This document shows, piece after piece, positions 63,101 through 64,000 of a stretch of 64,000 nucleotides of DNA (position 1 is the stretch's first letter; each line of letters starts with the position of its first letter). Location of the stretch: assembly GCA_033063855.1 (NCBI GenBank), contig CP093831.1:9548001-9612000 (forward strand), given 5' to 3'. The notes below the pieces were generated by a model that was not told where the DNA came from, ran no database searches, and was given only the letters and a program-made list of their open reading frames with translations. The position numbers and the translations under genes were made by a program. The DNA comes from Smittia aterrima (taxonomy: Eukaryota; Arthropoda; Insecta; Diptera; Chironomidae).

Positions 63101-64000
63101 TTCTCCTTCGGGAGGCAAAGTGACTTCAACGACAACTGTTGTAACATCGACGGTTGTTAAAGGCAAACCATCTTCACATTTAGAGCAACAAATGGCTCAG
63201 GAATTCGTGAAATTGCAACAACGCGCACAAGAAATCATGGAAGACAACAGCATCAGTATTATGGAAGCGTCGATTGATAGTTTGGAAGACGACAAATCTG
63301 GAATGAAACAAATTTTTGATAAAACATCGTCACAACATGTAAGCAGCGATAGTTTGGATAAACTCCTCACAAACGATCCAATGACAAGTTCAGTTGATTC
63401 AATTGAAGCATCAAAAGGCGGCGCAACAGGAAAATCTTCTGACGTCGATTCAATTGAAAATAATTCGCCAGTGAAACGACGAAGCGATAGCATTGACTCG
63501 ATTGAATTGCAATTTGCAGCAAGTCAAGGCTCGAGAATGGAACGAGACAGTATTGACGACACAATGAACTTTGAAGTAACTTTACCTGGCGGAGGCAAAC
63601 GAACTGTGACTCAAACAATCACGAAAACTGTTACCTCACAACCTGCCGGAGCAAGCGGACAAACATCAACTGTAACCTCAACAGTTCATTACGATATGCC
63701 AGCAAGAGATATCTCGAGTGATTCACTCAATCGAACTGACCCGGAAATGTTACTCACAAGCACCGAAAGCATTGAAACTAGCTCAACATCAACAAACGCA
63801 ACTTATCGCAACGCGAGTGAAATGTCACAAATGTCGGGAAGCATGACAAGTTGCGATTCAAATACAATGATCGACACTTTCCCTGATTTCTACTCGCCAT
63901 CGTCATCTTCACACCAAATTCATCAAACAACCACAACAACAACCTATGCATTTAAAGAAAACGAGAACTTGTTGGACGACGATGATCTCGCTGCTATCGC
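108..64000 (+). CDS. Ank2: Ankyrin-2 giant-isoform gene (exon-intron span, 3' incomplete)
   Basis: This is the span of a single ankyrin gene; coding exons are listed separately. Seen in the sequence: 24 ankyrin repeats, a ZU5-ZU5-UPA module, a death domain, then extremely long Ser/Thr/Glu/Lys-rich tail exons. Ankyrins tether membrane proteins to the spectrin-actin skeleton under the plasma membrane. Flies have two ankyrin genes: Ank1 is short and widespread, while Ank2 is neuronal with very long L and XL tails that act in axons and at synaptic terminals. The tail exons identify this gene as Ank2. Joining the main exons (no cassette) gives at least 12,085 codons in the window, and the last exon is still open at the right edge. 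The order, phases and domain borders are consistent from 12877 to 25962. The XL and L tail borders rest on splice motifs and phase alone. Confidence 0.95.
7469..7476. promoter_or_regulatory. Full CRE palindrome in intron 1
   Basis: A perfect TGACGTCA, the cAMP-response/bZIP element, lies within the first intron. Alone it could be chance; it is listed because the only other copy noticed in this intron sits just upstream of the candidate internal promoter at 9054. Confidence 0.2.
9006..9085 (+). promoter_or_regulatory. Ank2: Candidate internal Ank2 promoter (CRE + Inr + DPE)
   Basis: A perfect initiator TCAGTC lies at 9052-9057 with its A (+1) at 9054. A perfect downstream promoter element, AGTTG (consensus RGWYV), lies at 9081-9085, exactly +28 to +32. 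A full CRE palindrome, TGACGTCA, lies at 9006-9013 (-48 to -41). No TATA box is seen at -30, as usual for Inr/DPE promoters. About 200 nt downstream is a good start codon followed by a phase-0 donor (9254-9277). I checked about ten other TCAGTY sites in this intron by eye, and only this one had a DPE at the right distance. That number of trials makes a chance match possible. Confidence 0.45.
9254..9277 (+). CDS. Ank2: Ank2 alternative first coding exon (8 codons)
   Basis: ATG at 9254 in a good context (GAAATGG) opens MVTENGIQ and ends at a CAG|GTAAAA donor at 9278. Length (24 nt) and phase (0) equal those of the exon at 108, so it can replace that exon in front of SDGNTSFLRAARAG at 12877. The leader back to the proposed start site at 9054 contains one short upstream frame (ATG at about 9226, five codons). 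Alternative promoters with short alternative N-termini are common in ankyrin genes. Eight codons is too short to test by composition, so the call rests on promoter, start context, donor and phase together. Confidence 0.5.
12877..12978 (+). CDS. Ank2: Ank2 exon: ankyrin repeat 1
   Basis: 34 codons, phase 0 at both ends, flanked by a TTTCAG acceptor and a GTAAGT donor. It encodes SDGNTSFLRAARAGNLEKV and a further helix with NNIDINTCNA. This is the start of the repeat domain, nearly invariant in animal ankyrins. It is the anchor for judging both candidate first exons. Confidence 0.95.
12979..13483 (+). other. Ank2: Intron, 505 bp
   Basis: AT-rich intron between ankyrin repeats 1 and 2 with consensus ends (GTAAGT and CGACAG). 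I see no gene or motif in it. Confidence 0.85.
13484..13936 (+). CDS. Ank2: Ank2 exon: ankyrin repeats 2-6
   Basis: 151 codons, phase 0 to 0. It begins NGLNALHLASKDGH and contains five repeats with the helix signatures NALHLAS, TALHIAS, TPLYMAA, TPLAVAM and PALHIAA. It ends in LLLE before a GTGAGT donor. Each repeat is about 33 residues, as in other ankyrins. The ankyrin repeats form a solenoid whose inner groove binds membrane proteins such as cell-adhesion molecules and channels. Confidence 0.96.
14001..14765 (+). CDS. Ank2: Ank2 exon: ankyrin repeats 7-14
   Basis: 255 codons, phase 0 to 0, separated from its neighbours by introns of 64 and 63 nt. It has eight repeats: SGFTPLHIAS, NISPLHVAA, DGLTPLHCAA, NGLAPLHMAA, DYLTALHVAA, NGFTPLHIAC, SGLTPLHVAS and RGETPLHLAA. 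The donor is CAG|GTAAGA. No break or stop is seen. Confidence 0.96.
14829..15032 (+). CDS. Ank2: Ank2 exon: ankyrin repeats 15-16
   Basis: 68 codons, phase 0 to 0. Repeats 15 (EQQTPLHIASRLG) and 16 (DMYTALHIAAKEG) are intact. It ends GQDE before a GTAAAA donor and continues in the exon at 16068 with VAAVLLDNGA. Confidence 0.95.
15033..16067 (+). other. Ank2: Intron, 1,035 bp
   Basis: Intron between ankyrin repeats 16 and 17. The only open frames are short and overlap on opposite strands near 15687-15911 without recognisable content. I see nothing I would annotate. Confidence 0.8.
16068..16811 (+). CDS. Ank2: Ank2 exon: ankyrin repeats 17-23
   Basis: 248 codons, phase 0 to 0. It has seven repeats: KGFTPLHLTA, NGVTPLHVAS, NGHTPLHIAA, AGFTPLHLSS, NGLTPLHLCA, AGYTPLHVAS and IGYTPLHQAA. 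It ends PNAVTS at a GTAAGT donor. The next intron is only 57 nt. Confidence 0.96.
16869..17046 (+). CDS. Ank2: Ank2 exon: ankyrin repeat 24 and linker
   Basis: Begins TGQTPLHIAQKLGY, the last of the 24 repeats, then enters an acidic linker with KYRVVAPEAMHETFMSDSEE. It ends in phase 1 at a GTCAGT donor. Reading through this donor gives four more residues (QYMQ) and a TGA at 17061. If the intron were retained, the product would be an ankyrin-repeat-only protein. Confidence 0.95.
17047..17540 (+). other. Ank2: Intron(s) around a cassette exon
   Basis: This region is removed as one 494-bp intron, or as two introns when the candidate cassette exon at 17295-17402 is used. A long pyrimidine-rich stretch at about 17217-17275 precedes the cassette acceptor. 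Nothing else is seen. Confidence 0.75.
17295..17402 (+). CDS. Ank2: Ank2 candidate cassette exon in the ANK-ZU5 linker
   Basis: 36 codons, phase 1 at both ends, so it can be included or skipped freely. The acceptor (GAATGAAAG) follows a long pyrimidine tract with no AG in between, and the donor is a consensus GTAAGT at 17403. The peptide starts GDTNEFVLGTSIGLNLDQQ and continues with NGSHIYLPYHNGDSMT, with no stops. Vertebrate and fly ankyrins both splice alternatively in this linker, which sits between cargo-binding and spectrin-binding parts and may regulate them. The open, phase-matched frame makes a real exon likely. Confidence 0.75.
17541..17829 (+). CDS. Ank2: Ank2 exon: linker before ZU5
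   Basis: Enters in phase 1 and leaves in phase 2 at a GTATGT donor. It contains the fly-type linker PYRYLTVDEMKSLGDDSLPI, followed by a Met/Ser-rich stretch ending in RHPQHVG. The linker is predicted to be disordered. The following exon is the 18-nt microexon. Confidence 0.93.
17962..17979 (+). CDS. Ank2: Ank2 microexon (18 nt)
   Basis: Between a TCATTCAG acceptor and a GTGAGT donor lie 18 nt that complete the linker as GKLHWK and then split an Asn codon with the next exon (phase 2 to 2). Joined, they read HVGKLHWKNFLVSFLVDARG, the expected entry into the ZU5 domain. Without the microexon the frame would still hold but the conserved K-x-x-W-K would be lost, so I take it as constitutive or regulated coding sequence. 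Confidence 0.85.
18122..18507 (+). CDS. Ank2: Ank2 exon: first ZU5 domain (spectrin-binding)
   Basis: Phase 2 to 1. It encodes FLVSFLVDARGGAMRGCRHS, then RYVKPQ, GEALASRVLELGPVGAKFLG and EVPHFASLRGKEREIVILRS. This is the N-terminal ZU5 domain, the part of ankyrins that binds beta-spectrin. All expected blocks are present in order. It ends in EPEG/D at GTAAGT; the next intron is 55 nt. Confidence 0.96.
18563..18774 (+). CDS. Ank2: Ank2 exon: second ZU5, first part
   Basis: Phase 1 to 0. It encodes GGGRICRFVTYDFPQYFAVI and the block IGPEGGMVSSTVVPQVQAVF. It ends KVGLQ before a GTAAAT donor and continues at 20825 with AQPIDPDL. Confidence 0.95.
18775..20824 (+). other. Ank2: Intron, 2,050 bp
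   Basis: AT-rich intron inside the second ZU5 domain. I see no open frame, repeat array or RNA gene to annotate. Confidence 0.8.
20825..21029 (+). CDS. Ank2: Ank2 exon: second ZU5, end
   Basis: Phase 0 to 1. It encodes AQPIDPDLTAKLLGRGVAVS, then VEPRRRKFHKAITLSIPTP and LRLLCSITG. The donor is a weaker GTTCGT at 21030. It joins the exon at 23740 to read SITGGTTRAQW, a conserved ankyrin block. Confidence 0.95.
21030..23739 (+). other. Ank2: Intron, 2,710 bp
   Basis: AT-rich intron between the second ZU5 and UPA regions. No gene or notable repeat is seen. The open frame that appears to start at 23655 is intron sequence upstream of the acceptor at 23739. Confidence 0.8.
23740..23899 (+). CDS. 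Ank2: Ank2 exon: start of UPA domain
   Basis: Phase 1 to 2. It encodes GGTTRAQWEDVTGSTPLTFV, SARFWLMDCRNI and MATELY, ending with the first two bases of an Arg codon. The following donor is GC rather than GT (GCAAGT at 23900). The exon border is fixed by the conserved join ELYREAIHVPFMAKF. Confidence 0.95.
23900..23959 (+). other. Ank2: GC-AG intron of 60 nt, in frame and stop-free
   Basis: The donor is CAG|GCAAGT, the best consensus for the rare GC class, and the acceptor is AACAG. The length is a multiple of three and the intron contains no in-frame stop, so retention would add 20 residues to the UPA domain without a frame change. A second AG at 23943-23944 would give a 5-residue insertion. 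Conserved sequence on both sides argues that removal of all 60 nt is the normal form. Confidence 0.8.
23960..25818 (+). CDS. Ank2: Ank2 exon: UPA, death domain and Thr-rich tail
   Basis: Phase 2 to 1, about 620 codons. It first completes the UPA domain (REAIHVPFMAKFVVFAKR, RVFCMTDDREDKTLEQQEHF, NRLPFSVRV). Next comes a death domain at about 24460-24720 (YHSIELRTSDISNLLGNDWV through RDDIVDRCL), as in all ankyrins. The tail after that is disordered and acidic with KYGRY-like tracts, coiled-coil-like KRTVAERREKIEKRLSGEQ, and several Thr-rich modules such as TTVTTKTTTIIE, TTKTTTVFVQ and KEITTTTTIRTIE. Related modules recur in the giant exon and in the last exon. Confidence 0.96.
25882..25962 (+). 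CDS. Ank2: Ank2 exon: short phase-1 linker
   Basis: 81 nt, phase 1 to 1, after a 63-nt intron. It encodes KKSSTQTPPSTPLDFDGRSS and NVQQLPG. The donor is GTATGT. Reading through gives GM then TAA at 25968, which would end a short, Ank2-S-like protein. An AATAAA at 26513 could serve such a transcript. Confidence 0.85.
25963..28749 (+). other. Ank2: Intron before the giant exon, 2,787 bp
   Basis: AT-rich intron. It holds an in-frame stop directly after the donor (25968), AATAAA sequences at 26513 and near 26623, and an ATG-free stretch ending in a strong donor (27184-27407, listed separately). The 3' end has a perfect CTAAC branch-like site at 28715 and no AG before 28748, but no pyrimidine tract. 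Confidence 0.75.
27184..27407 (+). promoter_or_regulatory. Possible internal non-coding first exon
   Basis: A TCAGTT initiator-like site (A at 27184) is followed by about 224 nt without a single ATG, then a strong CTG|GTAAGT donor at 27408. This is what a 5' leader exon of an internally started transcript would look like. The match to a downstream element (AGACA) is at +33 rather than +28, and no matched start codon exon was found, so this is speculative. Confidence 0.2.
28750..53577 (+). CDS. Ank2: Ank2 giant XL-type exon (8,276 codons) with tandem repeats
   Basis: A single uninterrupted frame of 24,828 nt, phase 1 to 1. It enters as DDAARKLSVDLTRRLSESKR and continues about 655 residues of non-repetitive acidic/Ser-rich sequence. 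A tandem array of 100-residue repeats follows (30729-51060). The last part, about 51060-53577, is Ser/Lys/Thr-rich and basic in places (KPKPLNSYKKPS, TTTTITQADISYRSQSALQY, SIEVIYKQPKTRCVSEVDGS, SFIETTDSSLSDSIAL). It leaves at AAAGAAG|GTAATT; reading on gives GNLNVNI and a TGA at 53598. No globular domain or membrane segment is seen. By analogy with Drosophila Ank2-XL this would be an axonal spacer coupling membrane and spectrin to microtubules. The left border has no pyrimidine tract, so it is less certain than the frame. Confidence 0.9.
30729..51060 (+). repeat. Ank2: Coding tandem array, about 68 copies of a 300-bp unit
   Basis: The anchor LPQAIDE recurs every 300 nt from 31081 to 50845 (67 anchors, 66 intervals), and one diverged copy precedes it at about 30784. 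Sixty-two intervals are exactly 300 nt and four are 291 nt. Each unit has a basic/acidic part (KLDDKLPQAIDEKPTEK), a Ser-Pro part (APSKSPSDDKIAELSKPQK), an acidic Ser cluster (EPVESDSDEDDKE), a Pro-Phe part (VDPLKPFEKVDTTKEF) and a hydrophobic Thr part (KSVTQSVTIVKETIVDE). All length changes are multiples of three and no stop occurs. The edges fade: the first copy reads TTTITMIKQTV and ELDYKLSQAVEK, and the last reads DDKKASLKSSIEKVDLKKHF. The acidic SDSDED cluster is a likely casein kinase 2 target (inference). Confidence 0.97.
38546..50845 (+). repeat. Ank2: Homogenised half of the array (41 near-identical units)
   Basis: From 38546 on, every unit is of the type APLKTPVFGKVDPLK, with 41 consecutive 300-nt units that differ only at a handful of positions. 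Before this point the units alternate between EPLKAPIFEKVHPLK, APLKAPVFGKV, EEPLKTPFFGKV and a 291-nt form. From 39541 the codon in PVES is always GTC, whereas GTT predominates earlier. This is the pattern left by recent unequal exchange or gene conversion. Confidence 0.9.
53578..56284 (+). other. Ank2: Region between giant exon and next phase-1 exon
   Basis: If the giant exon joins the exon at 56285, this 2,707-bp region is an intron. It contains the large acidic frame at 53858-55978. A pyrimidine tract with a CTTAAC site (53786) ends at an AG at 53853, so a real acceptor probably lies just before that frame. Confidence 0.65.
53858..55978 (+). CDS. Acidic exon or nested gene with eleven T-D-V-E-D motifs
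   Basis: A 706-codon frame from ATG 53858 (A at -3) to TAA 55976. It starts MTEVPVISITLDETDDRDDD. It carries eleven copies of a motif close to (H/I/L)-T-D-(V/C/I)-E-(D/N)-(F/L) followed by Asp/Ser, at about 53948, 54026, 54252, 54779, 54892, 55089, 55259, 55397, 55528, 55737 and 55945. The last copy, HTDVENFDGDE, sits directly before the stop. The upstream frame is open only to 53792. The first AG after the pyrimidine tract (53853) gives phase 2, while the giant exon's donor is phase 1, so the two do not join in frame. It may be an alternative last exon of Ank2 reached from a different donor, an exon with its own start, or a nested gene. Composition resembles the Ank2 tail, which favours the first two. 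Confidence 0.8.
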   Translation: MTEVPVISITLDETDDRDDDDSQRPDIADCHTDIEELESDTSRKNSLADGLKGKCGITDVEDFDDSGDNEDVSEKNYGPEISLNEYLDQGVIEESSNLTGNQRNKLASMQSVNKSPSPTAFRLAIVPDYGGITDCEDLEASDDEHDENEKVYSDDEKPIVLEGSGVDIHDSVSGRQKFEKFAPKIIQPDSSGHTSSESEEEKPKLRLNRHKSLPKRGNRIQDAKSDTENIFFSDDDKRKARKAIPLILETPDVEVMAFEGSDIEDPPQYPEINISFVAEEKSKKKTKRKSTPAPSAMLGLPANQDEGHTDVENLNSSDDDDEPMMINKTKQKSFIPIAIIKSDALTDVEDFGETSGDDCDSDDKPELPLPSPTRELTFLIENKTGEPMKQTTPLPDNILLGFHDLDADKGLTDVEDFSDEGDDDDDWNETPMYTIECIPDLDGGVVTSSDHTSGNNNSPRPSMTPEPLTDCEDIFVKRQDGRRRRTKPKHSQTRPKSNFLDTKLYVEASSAGAHTDVEDLDVDDDDVLLKDKSLKKHRRAAVDTTRKPSTSSNADGKTDTECVSGDESIDLSQFSPDIRASLIDFQIDTCTLTSFRDSVDRKSSSLVELKLPEVPRVSLSPENFNASTDIEDHQCQSENEEGGVSYSRAQTATPMQLNRDLEELSTSEIHEVHSRAFDRVREQFEIKDNLCLVDSHTDVENFDGDE
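56285..56350 (+). CDS. Ank2: Ank2 tail exon, 66 nt, phase 1-1
   Basis: Acceptor CCCGTTACAG, donor GTTAGT. It encodes DQLKFDKFGSEDTEERDSEG followed by EK. It is symmetric in phase 1 and so can be spliced to the giant exon or directly to 25962. The acidic composition matches the neighbouring tail exons. Confidence 0.75.
56351..57425 (+). other. Ank2: Intron, 1,075 bp
   Basis: AT-rich intron with a short CAT/ATCATC-rich patch near 56480-56520. The start of the frame drawn from 57296 is intron sequence, since the exon begins after TTTACAG at 57425. No other feature is seen. Confidence 0.8.
57426..58535 (+). CDS. Ank2: Ank2 tail exon with Ser/Glu clusters and repeated amphipathic helices
   Basis: 370 codon equivalents, phase 1 to 1 when the CCAG|GTGATA donor at 58536 is used. 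It opens DDDLLNLIQTEAITLVDSIL, has a Q8 tract, a long acidic stretch and two SSSSSEE clusters. Three copies of an amphipathic helix motif stand out: EAITLVDSILEESV (57458-57499), TTQSLIDEVLQDTI (57989-58030) and AKAHHLVDEVLQTTV (58142-58180, with the codon before). The spacing resembles the PKA RII-binding helix of A-kinase anchoring proteins (inference). It ends near DFGSSTPDNDLQDVLSFPG. If the donor is ignored the frame stops at 58565. Confidence 0.85.
57602..57625 (+). repeat. Ank2: Short polyglutamine tract (Q8)
   Basis: Eight CAG/CAA codons in the coding frame. Mixed codons suggest it is stable. Of little functional weight by itself. Confidence 0.85.
58536..58567 (+). CDS. Ank2: Alternative C-terminal tail of the preceding exon
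   Basis: If the donor at 58536 is not used, the frame continues for GDTFRQQHNK and stops at TAA 58565-58567. A polyadenylation signal lies 127 nt downstream. This would make a complete alternative last exon and an Ank2 isoform lacking the exon at 59428. Confidence 0.5.
58694..58699 (+). terminator. Ank2: AATAAA polyadenylation signal
   Basis: A perfect AATAAA lies 127 nt after the in-frame stop at 58565, followed by a T/GT-rich stretch near 58825-58850. It fits the end of the alternative last exon, but AATAAA is common in AT-rich introns. Confidence 0.4.
58941..58959. repeat. (CT)n microsatellite
   Basis: About nine and a half uninterrupted CT units within a longer pyrimidine run starting near 58928. 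Intronic. Confidence 0.9.
59428..64000 (+). CDS. Ank2: Ank2 L-type tail exon (open at right edge)
   Basis: Starts after CTAG in phase 1 as ERKLPSVDIPKPTPRLTKSS and stays open for 1,523 codons to the window end, so it is truncated by the window. It is Ser/Glu/Asp-rich and predicted disordered. Landmarks: KKQFWESFDHPILPQPIPK (about 59635), YDRYESEYARSFRTPGVPAS (about 61820), RWVEMNLSDPANLRYPYEMD (about 62575), two copies of SL-x-EFE-x-LE (about 62791 and 62938), Thr-rich modules TTTVVTSTVV and TVTQTITKTV, and a run of D-S-I/L-E/D motifs (63261-63780). The YDRYESEYARSF block and overall style match the C-terminal extension of insect Ank2-L, which associates with axonal microtubules and stabilises synaptic terminals. 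Confidence 0.92.
63261..63780 (+). repeat. Ank2: Degenerate D-S-I/L-E/D motif repeats
   Basis: Within about 170 residues there are eight related tetrapeptide-centred motifs: ASIDSLEDD, SSDSLDKL, SSVDSIEAS, SDVDSIENN, SDSIDSIELQ, RDSIDDTM, SSDSLNRTD and STESIETSS. Each has an acidic residue, Ser and Ile/Leu in the same order. They look like short linear docking or phosphorylation motifs. The function is not known to me. Confidence 0.6.

Overview
The window is eukaryotic and reads as insect, most likely dipteran, DNA. Coding exons are split by GT-AG introns of about 55-65 nt mixed with kilobase-scale AT-rich introns, the one convincing promoter has an arthropod Inr/DPE layout, and the protein follows the insect Ankyrin-2 plan. 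A midge-like (nematoceran) fly is my guess from the compact introns and base composition; nothing in the window proves it. Nearly everything belongs to one plus-strand gene, Ank2, running from a candidate first coding exon at 108 past the window end, so its 3' end is missing.

Layout. 1-12876: a candidate first coding exon (108-131), then a 12.7 kb intron holding a probable second promoter (about 9006-9085) with its own 8-codon first exon (9254-9277). 12877-17046: six exons encoding a full set of 24 ankyrin repeats. 17047-17961: linker exons, including a 36-codon cassette exon (17295-17402). 17962-25962: an 18-nt microexon, the ZU5-ZU5-UPA spectrin-binding module, a death domain and a Thr-rich tail. 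28750-53577: one giant exon of 24,828 nt (8,276 codon equivalents). Its centre is an in-frame array of about 68 copies of a 100-residue acidic/Lys-rich repeat (30729-51060), close to one third of the window. 53858-55978: an acidic open frame with eleven T-D-V-E-D-F/L motifs ending in a natural stop; I could not join it in frame to the neighbouring exons. 56285-64000: three further phase-1 exons of the long-isoform tail, one with an alternative stop and AATAAA signal (58565-58699).

How it works together. The ankyrin repeats would hold membrane proteins, the ZU5/UPA module would hold spectrin, and the very long disordered tail would act as a spacer or linker to the axonal cytoskeleton, as known for Drosophila Ank2-L and Ank2-XL. 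From 25819 on, exons 25882-25962, 28750-53577, 56285-56350 and 57426-58535 all start and end in phase 1 and are multiples of three. The giant exon can therefore be skipped or included without a frame change, and several introns offer an in-frame stop just past the donor. An isoform using every main exon would already exceed 12,085 residues inside this window.

No bacterial, viral, CRISPR, tRNA or rRNA features and no transposon were recognised. All exon borders were placed by reading splice sites and frame by eye, without transcript evidence.
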